64,000 nucleotides of DNA, from positions 186,001-250,000 of the forward strand of contig JARVKI010000059.1 in NCBI GenBank assembly GCA_036674765.1, written 5' to 3'. The DNA comes from Seiridium cupressi. Lineage: Eukaryota > Ascomycota > Sordariomycetes > Amphisphaeriales > Sporocadaceae. Below, piece by piece: positions 32,310-43,979 of this stretch; positions within the stretch are counted from its first letter, which is position 1; each line of letters begins with the position of its first letter. The notes beneath the pieces are model-generated. The model saw nothing but the letters and a program-made list of their open reading frames with translations. It searched no databases and was not told where the DNA came from. A program made the position numbers and the translations under genes.

Positions 32310-33590
32310 TTAATTAATAAGGTTGATGTTTCCGGCAGCAAGTGCGGCAACTATGCTATTAAGTATACTTGGTTGTAATCTGGCCAAGTATTTGAGATTT
32401 TCCATGCGACTACGGGCCGCCAATTGTACATCATCTAGTACCTGATGTGTGCCGCACGGACCGAAAGCCACGCGATCCGTCGGGAGCCATGGATCTGACG
32501 AATTGATGAATTGGATCCATTCACTGTGCAATTTGTCACTTGTGCTTCCAGCAGTAGAGGCGAAGGAAAGATAGAATCCGCCGAACAGGAGGACTAGACC
32601 GAGTGCATAATGGGCGCCGTTAGAAATCTGGAACGGATTGTTTCCCATCAATCAGGCAGCGAAATACAGGTGTATGAGCCTCCTGCCACTGTTGGAACAG
32701 ATGTTCTACGGGATAGACGAGTTTACAGTCGTTTATGAAGTCAAGAGCTCCCGTTCTGTAGGATGATGATCTCTTGGGATAGATGTTGTATAGCCGTTTC
32801 AACTCCATACTCGCATCGCCGGCAAAATTGAAAGCCTCTACAACATTCTTCACTGAGGTGTTCCAAATCCAATCTCCTCAGATCACGGCCTGCAAAATGT
32901 CGAGTATTATCGATCATTTGTAGCCATGCAAGTCGGTGCTCAAGGAATCGGGCATGGGAGGGGAAATGAGAGATAGCCAAAGGTTTCGAAAAGTGACTGA
33001 CCTCGTTATTTATGTCGCTCAGCAATAGACAATGTGCATCCACTTTGGTGTGCTCCCAATTGTTGAAACTTGCATTGCTTTGCAAAAACCAAGACGGAAT
33101 GCCGGAATTTTTCAATGCCTCGACGATGACAGAAACGGGTGCAGTGCGAAGATGGCCCCGATATTCTTGACGTGCTTCTCGAGCATGGATTGAAATGATG
33201 ATGCCTTCTCTCGCGGTTGAGGTGGCAAGAGATAGAGCGATCCTGATGATAAAATGGCTTGATTAACCGGTGCTCTATTAACAACATGTGCAGCATGGCA
33301 ATAAACGGCACCGGCACTTTCCCCCGCAAGTGTGACTCGACCCCGGTCATCATTGTTGGTTAGGACGTGTTCGATTCTAGAAACTAGGAATGGGAGCATC
33401 GATACTGACACGATCGCCACCAAAATCACCTATGTGTTTTTGGACCCATCGGAGTGTAAGTGACTGATTAGAAAGGGCCAGATGGGTGGGACTAGAGCCA
33501 TAACTATGATGGGCTGGCCGAGTTCTACGGAGTTCCCAACAATGGTCCTTATGTCTAGCTAGAGTCAGTAAACACCACTCATTGGAGCAG
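32310..33590 (-). pseudogene. Type-B carboxylesterase/lipase, multiply disabled
   Basis: Family landmarks occur in order but in changing frames. IVGNSVELGQPIIVMAL is followed, in another frame, by SLTLRWVQKHIGDFGGD, and then in another by VTLAGESAGAVYCHAAH, the GESAG nucleophile elbow. Next is VNQAILSSGSLYLLPPQPR, then a frameshift before IVEALKNSGIPSWFLQSN. After a plausible intron, the stop TGA (32878-32880) falls where a Trp codon would fit before GDWIWNTSVKNVVEAFNF. A last frameshift occurs before NPFQISNGAHYALGL. The C-terminal part runs to WLPTDRVAFGPCGTHQVLDD and stops at 32310. The N-terminal third is largely gone. At least three frameshifts plus stops make it dead. The intact enzyme hydrolyses esters. 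Confidence 0.75.
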
Positions 33591-34309
33591 CATCAGGGAT
33601 GCCCAGAACGAAATAAAGTCATTCAGCTTGAAACCTTCTTTAATGCGCTTATTTAATGCGCGGAACGATGCTGATAGGGAAAATAAAGTATGATGGAGAA
33701 ATGAATCATCGTGTATACCACGGATTTTCGAAGCTCCACCGCCGAAGCGAACAGCTTGACAGCCACCTGGAGACGATTTATCTTAGCTTTGGATCTGTAT
33801 TTTGGAATGCGCAATTTTTGGCTCCTTCTCACCGTGAATCCAAACCATCACGGCCAACCTTTGTCCTTCACCTGACAAACATGACTTCGGCAAGATCATG
33901 TCCAGGTCCAGGCAGCCAAATTCGTCCTCTGGCTCTTGCGGTTTTGAGGGCTTACTGGGATACGCAATAGGTAGCCTGAATCAATCTGCACTTAAGGGCA
34001 TTGAGGGCTGGGAATTTAAGAACGTATCCCTTAGTGAATGATGTGCATGCAATACACACACTCGCTATCCTCGAAAAGATACTATAACATGCCCAAATAG
34101 GGCAATGAAAGAGTGGTCAAGTTGTTGACTCACCCATATTGCCTGCAGTTTAAAGATGGCTGGAGTTGGTCGACGCCTTTTGCTTCGGCAAAGCGCGCTG
34201 GGATTTTTCTATAAGGGATACCCCGAAACTAGACAATAAGACCTAGCTCCAGGCCTCTGAGAGTCGACTTAAGGGATGCATGTTGGTAGGTAAATACCAT
34301 TACTTCGCA
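33591..34309. other. Intergenic, no gene seen
   Basis: Between two minus-strand relics. No frame with motifs; the missing 5' part of the esterase and 3' part of the reductase are not found here. Confidence 0.5.
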
Positions 34310-34813
34310 ATAAAGCTCATCTTAACTGGTAATGACATGGTCAAATCCACGTTATATACCACAGCTGTGAAGAACCCGATCATCCATCCTTGTCACCCTT
34401 TTTCTTGCCTCTGTCTCACCCAAAATAGGTGTCATCTCACTACCGGCATACGTCGGAATGCAAAGATGCGGAAGGCCAAAGCGGATAGCGATTGCTTTGC
34501 ACGAGCCCGTAATGCTTCCTCCACCAATGGAGACGATACCGTCTACTATTTTTTTTTTTTTTTTTTTTGCCACTAATAGAACTCTCTGAGTTGTACCGGT
34601 GGGCGTGTGCATGACGTCCTCACTAAATATGGCTTTTCCAACATCCTCGATGATATCCTTCACGCGCTTGGGCTCTGCAACCTGTTCGGGGTTCGACATG
34701 GTCATGGCCGCCTTAACTCCAAGCTTCTTCAGGACCGTAGCAGCCTGATTGAGCGTTTCGCACCCGAATAGAACACGACACGGGGCTCCAATATATTCAT
34801 AAGTCTCTGTCAT
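34310..34813 (-). pseudogene. Maleylacetate reductase (iron-type alcohol dehydrogenase family), truncated
   Basis: The first about 150 codons are open: YEYIGAPCRVLFGCETL, then HTPTGTTQRVL, DGIVSIGGGSITGSCKAIA (NAD-binding GGGS), LPHLCIPTYAGSEMTPILG and RVTRMDDRVL. These are diagnostic for maleylacetate reductase, which feeds hydroxyquinol-type ring-cleavage products into the 3-oxoadipate pathway. After RVL the frame shifts: the next family block (VYNVDLTMSLPVKMS-like) is in a different frame, and everything beyond about 34310 is gone. A normal enzyme has about 350-400 residues with the metal-binding histidines in the lost part. A long A run (T on the plus strand, about 34550-34568) codes for a run of Lys in place of the usual short KEKK segment. 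It lies 434 bp downstream of the end of the transcription-factor gene. Confidence 0.75.
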
Positions 34814-35247
34814 TGTGATAAGAGATTCTAATCGTTGAAGCGGGAAGAATCATATCTGGGACGGCACAAATGCTTTTTCATTTTAGCATTCTGCGGTTTA
34901 GGCACGCTCGGCGACTCCAACAGTTTGCAGATCTACCCCAGGGCCTCGCGCAATGTTGCGCAGCGTTTAGTGAGGCTTGACTATCTCCCGTACCCCACTT
35001 GTTACAGCTCTACGGTAGTATAGAGGGGAAGGGTGGGGCTGGTGGGAGAATGGGAAACATGATGCCGAAACGCGCTTCGCTTGTAACTGGTGCATCACTT
35101 GTCCTGGGCGGAATTTTAATCTCGGGCCACACGGTCTGAAGCTTGAGATGAAGGCAGAACCTGGCAGGGCTCCTTCCAAATAAAAAAAAACCAGTACCGT
35201 CCCCACTACTCCAGAGGGAGGCATGTTCGGTGGTTCGGCAATCGGTT
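34814..35247. other. Intergenic, no gene seen
   Basis: Would hold the old promoter of the reductase relic and the 3' flank of the transcription-factor gene. Confidence 0.5.
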
Positions 35248-38200
35248 TCATGAATCGAAGTGGTTCCGATTCGCTTGGTTGGCCCGTTCGTACGCTGAGG
35301 CTAGCTCTTCAAGCACAGCACCCATCCTTGGCGTAATTCCCCACACCCATACCTTTGTGTTCAAAAAAGTAATTAGCATGCAGGAAAGAAGGTTGTCATC
35401 CGCCCCCATGGGGTAGTATCTACTGGGATGCACACTGCAACTCACATCTTGTAAAAACCAAGCCCAAGTCCGGGCGATTCCCGCCGCTAATGAGTTTCTG
35501 TCTTCCATGTCATAGTCGGCTTCCGTCAGAAGATCTCGTATCTGCATTAACAATGCTTGCTCATCGGCACTTGGTCCTATGTTGTGGAGGGCATCTATCT
35601 CGACCAAATGAGCCCACTTGGTAACGAAAAGCGCTAAAATCATCGTCATCATGAGTCAGCAAATAACGCCATAGAGAACGGGCAAAGCACAACATCAAAA
35701 AAAGATAGAGACGACAGGGTATTGACAATCGATGGGGACGAGGCTAGGCGAAAGAGACACACAGAACTCCTATAATTAAAGTGAGGGAGGGGAAATAATT
35801 GGCCAGGACACATGTGTAAGGGGGTAGTCCTTACCACAATCCCACGCGGCAATCGCATGGATGATGCCCCAGCGGAACGCTGCGGTTTTTCGTACGAGCA
35901 TATGCCCCATCTTGACTGATGCGCGGATGCCCTCGAGAGATTCATGAACCGCTTGTAGCATATACGGACTTCGCTCCTGCTTTGCGTATACGTACATGAG
36001 GATAGATCGGTCAAGGCCGACTCGGTCGCTGGCGACGAGGTTTAGCCGCTCGAATCCGGTGGTAGCCCTAATGAGTCTTGTGCTCGCGATCCGGAAGGCT
36101 GCCCGGCAGTTTGATGCTAGCGATGTTTCCGTTTTGTCGAAAGCCCCACCCCTCTCGTCAGACCGACTCCTAGTCATGAACTCACGGCATCTGCTCAGTG
36201 CACTCAGCGTTGAGTCAAGCAGCGCGGATGCAAGGGTGTGCTCGGCCCGTAGCGGCGGCATCATCCCTAGGTCATAGCCCGCAAATGTGCATGCGACTTC
36301 TGCCACCTGGGAGACCTGAACAACAATGGCATGCATAACATAGAGGGCCGTAAACCCAGAGATCCGGTAGGGCGCACGTCTGTATTTGCGCATTTGATCC
36401 CGTAGAACGTCGTCAAGGACATCCTTGATCGTCAACCCCTCGATGATAGTGTGTTTGGGGCTCAACTTTCCCCACTCTTCTGCCGAACTGGCGTTCCATA
36501 AGGTCTCATCATGAATGACCTCGAGCTCAAGGTCTTGCCTCTGGCTGAAGACTGGGTTGACCCCGTATAAAACCATCTTAAAGGTGCTCAGCGCGTAGAT
36601 CCCACCAAGCAGCCTCTTCCAGGATTCTCGCTTTATCCAATCCATCCACGTCAGGGCGAGAGCCTTGGAATTGTCCTTACTGATTAGAGTTCGTGTTTTG
36701 GTATAAACCTGTTTCCCGCGGTGATTAGCACTGTTCTAGCACGTTCAGCAGTAACTGCGACGCCCAAGGAGCGAGCGCACTGCTGATATATTGTTAAAGC
36801 GACCCTTACCAGCGTGAGAAAACCATTCTCGCTCATGGAAGCAGGTAGTAAACCCTCATCACCTCTAAGAGTGGCGTAGAGTGCTAGCAAAAGTCTGGTC
36901 TGAGCACTCCACAACGCACATCCCACAAACAAGTCGCTGGGTGGGGTTTGGTCACTATATGTCAGTGTCAGCGAAATGATAACTTATGACAGTATGTATA
37001 GCTGCCGCGTTAGGCCATGGCGAGACTTTTCAATGCCGACGTACATCGATTGCATTGATCCTATCGCTAGATCATAGAGAAATTGTGATCGCCGCCGATC
37101 TAGACGATAGAGGGCACCGATGCTGCACAGGGTGAGTATCAAAGGACTCGCAGCGGTGCTAAGATCGAGAGTTGGCAAGTGAATAATGGGTAAATGTGGG
37201 TGAAAGCACTCGACATAACTCGCAAGGAAGCCATCACATATCTTGGCTGATGGCAGCTCCTCTGCCGTTAGAGGGCGCCGAAGACGATCCGCGAGGCTTT
37301 TGCGGAGCAGGCAGTGTACAGTGTCGTCAATTAGGAGGGATTGCGGAGACGGCGCGCTTTCTTCATAGAAAATCGGCAAATTCTGAAGCAGATCTCCGCC
37401 TGCCAGGCCAATATGACTACCATTATTGTCGGAGCCACTCCTCCCAATATCTGGACAAACCCTTCCTGCCGTATCCTTAAGTAAGGGAAACCTAATGTCA
37501 TCGGAAGGCGAGCAGTGGGTGTCATTTGTAGCATCTGGGGCCTCAAGGACGGGGCGATCGATCGTTGTATCAACTCGCGTGTCTGACAGGAAGTCAAAAG
37601 GAAATTCAAAATCGAGCTGGGATACCATATTCGACTGGGAAACTTCCATTAAAGTATTCTCAAGTTGAGGATCGGAAGGGGGCGAAGGTATGTTGTGATC
37701 ATAAGGGCCCAAGTGCAGGTGATGCTGTTGCTGGGCTCTTTGCCTTCGCCTCCCAGCAGACGTCTCCTGTATCGGCTGGGTATGAAGATCGCCGGTCAAG
37801 AATTGACTAGCATCGTACGTGTCAAAATTATCTGTCAAGTCTGTGAACATCTCGAGATTCATTGGGTGCCGTGAGTCACCGTTGGTCGCGGAGAGTTGCG
37901 GCAACGACGACACCGTGGTCTTCTCCTGTTCTCCATGTCGTTGATGTCGTGAAATATCGGCCGTATCCCCATTCTCCAAGACCGGACTGAGCATATACCG
38001 CGCAGCTATTGCGGGTCTTGATGCCCCAGGGTCTCTGCCAGAATCACGGCTGCGCCTTGGAGAGGATTGGAAACCAAGAGGTGCGTCTCGATTTGGATTC
38101 TGGTCCGAATCATGATGCCCGTCGTTTTGAATACTTGAAGGCGTGGCGCTAGCAGTATCTGCCTCAGATGGACTGTAGTTTTCCGGCGCGAAAGTGTTCG

Positions 38201-38734
38201 TGTGGATGACACGCTCGTGGCGCGTCAGGAGATCCCTTTGCACGTTGGTTGCATTAGCTGATTTTGAAGGTGTATACAAGGTCCGTTTTAGTGCTAGAAG
38301 CATGTGTGTATCATGGCTAGGCCTAGTCTGGACTTCCTGCACTAGAGCCCAACAGTATCAACAATCGCTTGGGAGTAGATACAAGGGCAAGAAACAAAGA
38401 GCCAGGAAGGGGAAAACAAGTGGTAGTTTAAGAATCACATCGGGAGAGGGAAATGAAGGACATGCCCTGTTAACATGCGGTGTGGATGGCATGCAACCGG
38501 TGAAACCAGAAAGAAAGTCGGACCTAAGACGTACTTTCTTGAATAAGCCTTGCTGCAACGGCGACATGAGTATGGCCTCTCTCGTGTGTGCGTGCGCTCA
38601 TGGCGCACACAATGCTCGTTGCGCTTGAAGGTCTTCGGGCATCGACTGCATCTGTACTGCCGCAGGGCCTGCCGGGTTCGCTTTGTTGCGGGTTCTGTTC
38701 GAACTGTCACGCTCGCACACTCCGTCTCTGTCAT
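35248..38734 (-). CDS. C2H2 zinc-finger plus fungal-specific transcription factor, about 930 aa
   Basis: Exons: 38734-38535, 38235-36991, 36954 to about 36732, about 36675-35835, 35633-35446 and 35352-35248. With the third intron so placed the sum is 934 codons. Finger 1 is YRCSRCPKTFKRNEHCVRH. Finger 2 begins YSCRRCSKAYSRK and is completed after a 299-nt intron by DLLTRHERVIH. A disordered Ser/Gln/Asp-rich linker follows (about 110-400). Then comes the Fungal_trans domain: FLASYVECFHPHLPIIHLP, LILTLCSIGALYRLD, WSAQTRLLLALYAT and WMDWIKRESWKRLLGGIYAL. The end is WAWFLQDVWVWGITPRMG. The third intron near 36675-36731 is not firmly resolved. It is probably the nuclear regulator of the surrounding catabolic genes (inference from position). 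Confidence 0.85.
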
Positions 38735-40061
38735 GGCCGTGTTGGTTGCTTTCGGACGCCGATAAAATCGACCACGCTCCAGAAATAGACCGCAGTTCGA
38801 GTGGTGTTAAAAGGGTAGTGAGTAGTCGGCTCGCGAGGATAGAGGATAGCGGGGAATGTGTGCCGGGGCAAAGGAGTCGCATGGGTCGTGGGAGAGACAC
38901 CAACAAGGACGAGCAAGTGGGGCCAGGGTAGCTAGGAGAGGCGAGAAAACAACCGTGAGGTGGAGGGCAGACAGATGGACGGACAGACAAATAGACAGGA
39001 TGGACAGGCCAAGCCACACACTGAGAGAGGGAGTACAAGATCGAGACATCTGCCAAACCGCCTGAACACAATCGTGCATTTGGCTACACAATTTGTGAGA
39101 AAAAGACAGACGGCGAGCTCGGGTTTCTAACCTCATTTAGTGGATACAGCATGAGCACGGCAGATCGAGAAACGCTGCAATTCTTCCGGGGTTATCATTG
39201 GTGACTCCCTGAAGGCTAGCCACTTAGTGTGATTTTAAGCCGCGGGGATATGCAGGGATCTTAGTGGGGGAAGTACGCTAATTTGCTGCAGCTTCCCTCT
39301 CTGAATGATCAAGAATCTCGTTCCAAGGTGGTCGCCTGTCAGAATTCAAGTCGAGAAATTGGATCGATGATGATGATAAGTGAACTCGACCATTGTCAGG
39401 GTTCACCTGCATTCGTGTAAGAGTGCTCAAAACTTACTAACTCATAAATTGGTTGTCATCTAGTGAACTGCTGCCACTGGTCAGTTGGTGCTTATCAATT
39501 CCGTAGTCAGCCTTGCAAGCATGCACGCTAAGCCACCGATCCGTAGACTACTTCTAGCCGGACTGGGGCTTTCGTCCCCCAGGGCGAAGAAGTTGAAACT
39601 AACCTGGCCCGGTCTTGCCCGCCAACGGGCAAGGCGGGAATTTGACGGACATGTTATCAACGAAAGCCTCTCGGGCAGGTTGAGTGCGGTAGGAGTGAGA
39701 GGTCGGAGGGAGATGCAAGTTTGTCTACCGCAGCCAAGAGAGGAGCCAAGAGCTGATGCCAAGCCTCGAGGGGTAGTAAGTCGATTGCGATGATCCCCCG
39801 CGTGGTCGATCTGCTAAACAAAGGCGGAAAGGTGTAACTTGTTAGACAAGTGGGCATTAACGATGAGGATCTGGAATGTTTGACGGTCAGCTCCATATCC
39901 AAAGGTTTCAGAGACTCAGAGTGTCTACTACAAGATCTCGGCTTCTTTGATTTACTGCAAGTGCGACGGGGCTGGTAGAGAAGAGCAGAAGAATCTACAA
40001 ATTCAGGGTGTACTGGTTTTCTATGAATACTGCCCGGTGAGCGTCAAGGCTATGGTGAAGG
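38735..40061. other. Intergenic upstream of regulator, no gene seen
   Basis: About 1.3 kb, presumed promoter and 5' leader of the regulator and 3' flank of the CMD-like gene. Pyrimidine-rich on the minus strand around 38830-39010, as in strong fungal promoters. Frames here lack motifs. Confidence 0.5.
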
Positions 40062-40627
40062 TCAACCGGCTTGTGACTTCTCAGATAGTTCGCGGACGTG
40101 CTCTCCTCCCGCGACAATCTCATCGATGACCTTTGAGGTTACCTTCATAGCTTCTACACCCGCGGGCACACCGCAATATACTGCGGCTTGTAAAACTGCT
40201 TCTCGTATTTCGAGTTCGGTCAGGCCGTTATTGATAGCGCCGCGGGTATGAACGGCGAGCTCTGGCCAGCTCTTCAGGGCAATGAGCATTCCAATGTCTG
40301 CAGGAAGAAAGTTGGTTTCCACTGATCTAGAGACAGATCGGGTAGGCACGCACTGAGAAGGCTTCGCTGTTTTCGTTCAAGTCCTGGCCGGGACCAGACG
40401 TCGCCCCAACACCATCCAGACATGTATGATTAACATATGCACGACTATTGGTAGATACTTGGGGGCCCAAACCTGGTCACAAGCTGTTGGCCAGGATATG
40501 TAAACTCGGAGGAGCCGTTAGCTAGCGCTTGAGTAACATATGCTTCGCCAACAACCTCCTTTCTGTTCTTCAAGCCAATTTCGAATGACTTTCTGTGCAG
40601 TTCATCGATGCTGTGATCTGACGCCAT
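40062..40627 (-). CDS. Carboxymuconolactone-decarboxylase-like (AhpD/CMD) protein; one splice site unclear
   Basis: Exon 1 (40627-40473) gives [15 protein letters not shown] through [26 protein letters not shown]. The middle exon (ends 40354) has [18 protein letters not shown], and exon 3 (40297-40062) has [53 protein letters not shown]. The second intron (56 nt, GTGCGT...CTGCAG) joins RSLL to NIGML cleanly. The first intron has a GTTTGG donor, but no AG lies directly before the in-frame start of the middle exon, where a stop in frame precedes YMSGW. The acceptor may have been lost, or the gene uses an unusual site. Family members decarboxylate 4-carboxymuconolactone in protocatechuate catabolism, or act as related small alpha-helical enzymes. 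Confidence 0.7.
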
Positions 40628-41567
40628 GGTTGAAAGCTCTAGACAAGATGGAGAACACAAGTCGATCGTTCGACCGCAATGTTAGGTCACAGGAAGGTGG
40701 TTCCTTGATGTGAGTGAGGGTTTTTAAAACAATTGATAGCGGAGTGAAAGACGTTATAAATGACCGTTTTATGTTCCACGATTCCTCCGATCTTGGGTCA
40801 CGGGCCACAGCGCATATATGTGCATGCTTAACTCCATGGCAAGCATGCAGACTGAGAAAGCCCTGCGCATAGTTTCAGCATTCCTGTCAGTCTTAGCGCA
40901 TGAGCATACCAATCTAGGCATATGCTGATGCCTGATGCGTGCCCCAACACCGTTTCTGTTATGTGGAGTGGTGGGATAGCGGGGCAGCGGGGACCGTATT
41001 GTTGCATGTAGACACAGCCATTGTGCGACCTTAGCGCCGCAAACCCTTGGCATCCATGATGATAGATGTTGGATATTTACGATCAAGGCCTCCACTTATA
41101 AGTACTCCTAAGGTACAAATCTACAACCGGTACAACCCCGGCTACTTTTTTCATTCCAACAATAGACTCTCCATCTGCATGAGCCACCACGAACCAAAGA
41201 GACTGGTGCGGGGCTATTGGGAAGCAAGCATCTGAGCAGTAACATCATTACCACCTAATGCAAAGTCACTTTGGTGTAACAGCCACGGCACCTTAACCAA
41301 GACCAGTGTGAGCAGAAAAGCTGTGTACCGTTTCGTCATCTGCTTGCTTGCACACGTTCGTCTTCGCAATAAAAAATGTTCATCTATAGAACTTGAAGAA
41401 TGTACCTGCGGCTTTATTGAACCACGGGGTAGAATAGACAAGATAACAACATATGAATGTCTTGTATGAGAATGGTAAGCACAATGGTTTCTGCCCTTCG
41501 AAGCCTTTTCGCTATATGATGATAATATTTCAAAAGGGTGGCGAAAAAGTATCAATTACTTGTTATT
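40628..41567. other. Intergenic, no gene seen
   Basis: Promoter of the CMD-like gene and 3' flank of the P450 gene. No supported frame. Confidence 0.5.
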
Positions 41568-43473
41568 CTATAAAATCACCCCATCCTCGTTGACGTGGAC
41601 GTTACCCAATGTGAACCCAGCCACTCTTGCTTGGTCCCATGTCTGTATTAGTGTCTGAGCTCTTTGCTCATTCACTGGAACAAACCTAGCTCGATACTGC
41701 TTCGGCAATGTGTTTGCACCATCCTCGTAAGCAGCATCTGAGATATCCACAAACTCTTCGTTACCATCCACATCGAGTGGTGCCTTGATCTCGAATAGCC
41801 ACAATATGCTGGCAAGCGTGATGAAAAGACTGTTCTCAGCCAGATGCATCCCCGGGCAGATTCTCCGACCCGCACCAAAGTCGAAATGATCTCGTCCCTC
41901 TGCGTCTCCTGAAGCAGCGTATGCACCAGCCTTCAACGGGTGACCCAAATATCTTGAGGGAATAAAGTCTTCGGGATTTTCCCATCTCCTGGCGTCGTAG
42001 TGGATTGTATACTGACAGAGAGTGACAACAGTGTCTTTGGGGATGACGTAGTTCTTATAGGTAATATCTGCAGTGGTGTAGTGAGGAGAGCCAATCGTGG
42101 TTACAGGGCGGATACGTAGGACTTCCTTCACCATGGCTCGAATGTATGGGAGTGCATCTTCGTCACCAAAGTTTGGGACCCTGTTGTCTCCGACCTGTGA
42201 AGCAAGCTCTTGGCGTGCAAGAACTTGTGCGTCTGGGAACCTGATCAAATACTTGATAGCAGAATTGAGTGCAGAAGAGGTAGTCTCAGAACCGGCTTCG
42301 ATCATCGCTGGAGGCCAAGTAAGCTATCTTCTCGAGTAGATGGGAGAAGGAAAAATGAACTAAAACTTACTGCCGGCAACAAAGGCTGCCTGTTCCTCGC
42401 TTATGCCTTGCTTCTGAAAGTCGCTCTCTCTGAATTGCTTTCCAAAACATTCCGGAGCCAGCCCTGCATCTGCTTGTGACTGTAGCGTGTTCCAATATTT
42501 CATCCAGATGTCTCGTTGTCGTGCATATAATTTCAACGCCGAACCTCTCCACCATTGCATATACACTGGAAGATTGGCTAGCCAAGGAATTAACTCTGCA
42601 ATATACGCCCCGGGTGAAGCACTCTCTGAGAACTCCTTCATGAGACCGTAGATCTCGCGCACATCTTCGCAGTCCTAGAAGCACAATCCACGTCAGAACG
42701 CTTGGATCATTTTGATCTATTATGCGACGCATACAGTAAAATGGCATGGCAAAGAATCGACCAGAACCTACCCATACAGGAACCCTTCGCCCGTAAGTAC
42801 TTGTCATCACTATGGATGTCGTGTAACGGCGAACATGTTGGTAGAAGCTCTCCTGATCTTCGTTATTAGTAAGGATATCGAAAAGCAGCTGTTTGGTCTC
42901 GAACTCCTGGCTTGGCTTGAAAACCTCTGATGCTTTAGGGGTGAGGAGCTTGTGGACCATTGCACGTAGTTTTCGCCACCTGGGAGTGCTAATGGTAGGC
43001 GCAAAAAAAAAAAGTCAGCCGGGCCATTATTTATCAAATTGACATTAAATTGCAGAGAATTTAAACATTCTCATTGGGCGTGGACTATCTACTCACTAAG
43101 TCATGAGCAGAAATCTCTGACCGCCAGAGATTAGATCAGAAACGACTGGCATACCCGGACGGCCAGAAGTAGCGGCGGATTGCCTATCGAGAATATCCCG
43201 GACGGCTTCGGGGGTGTTGAGAAAGACCCAGTTCTGCAAGCCGATTTGAATTTTGAACAACTCGCCATACTGTGCGGACCACTCCAAGTATTTTCGCTGG
43301 GGGTATCTACCCAGTTGATGAGTATTGCCTATCAATGGCAAGCCTTTAGGGCCAGGTATTGTCTTGAGACCGTCACTCTGCCTCGTGAGGAAGACGGCAA
43401 GGAGAAGTATTGCAGCAAGAGTCAGCAGGATCGTCTTCGGATCTATCATGTTGAGGTGTATGTTGCTGGCCAT
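41568..43473 (-). CDS. Cytochrome P450 monooxygenase, 545 aa
   Basis: Four exons, 43473-43097, 42988-42772, 42674-42371 and 42307-41568, total 546 codons. The N-terminal anchor is TILLTLAAILLLAVFL, followed by the Pro hinge IPGPKGLPLIGNTHQL. Helix C is TPRWRKLRAMVHKLL, reached by the acceptor ATTAG; the next AG, 7 nt later, would create a stop. The I-helix motif is MIEAGSETTSSALN, the ExxR is VKEVLRIRP, the PERF-like region is NPEDFIPSRYLG, and the heme loop is FDFGAGRRICPG with the axial Cys450. Introns are 108, 97 and 63 nt. The protein is ER-bound and resembles fungal OrdA-type P450s that hydroxylate aromatic or polyketide substrates. It is likely part of the phenolic gene set. Confidence 0.92.
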
Positions 43474-43979
43474 CTGAAAAGAGTATTCCGATTGATCGCC
43501 AGTTCAACTTTGTAAATGGCAAAGGGGTGATAGGGGTTGACAGAAATCAAGGGTAATTAAAGGCTCTTGAGCTTTCTTTCCCCGTAAGTTTGATTTGGCC
43601 ATAAAACTAGGGCCTGGCGCCGGTTCCGTTGGATTGTGGGGAAGTGGCACTTGAGGGACTTTGCGGGGTAGAGAAAGAAACTCCATTGTTTGGTACATGA
43701 TTAGCGCGCCAACTATTGCACCCCACTCGTGACCCCATGATGGGGGAACACGAGGTTGAGTTATGGGGGTTGAACTATCAAGCATGAGGAAACACCAGAT
43801 GCAGACGCAATGATTTATTTGGAACGTCTGGACGCATGAGAAGTGCCTAGCACAAATGGGTTGTTGCTATTTGGGATGATGCTATACGGGTCATATTATA
43901 GTTTGCTCTAAACGACATGTCCACGAAATACTCTCCCAGTTACTAACGGGATGGCTGGGGAGAGACTTCTTTAATCTGT
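43474..43979. other. Intergenic, no gene seen
   Basis: Holds the P450 promoter and the 3' flank of the NmrA-like gene. One short frame (43504-43785) lacks motifs. Confidence 0.55.

Noticed and set aside
38598..39136. Frames upstream of the regulator (157 and 109 codons)
   Set aside because: Pyrimidine-rich leader gives Pro/Ser/Leu/Cys-rich peptides without conservation signals; more likely 5' leader or promoter.
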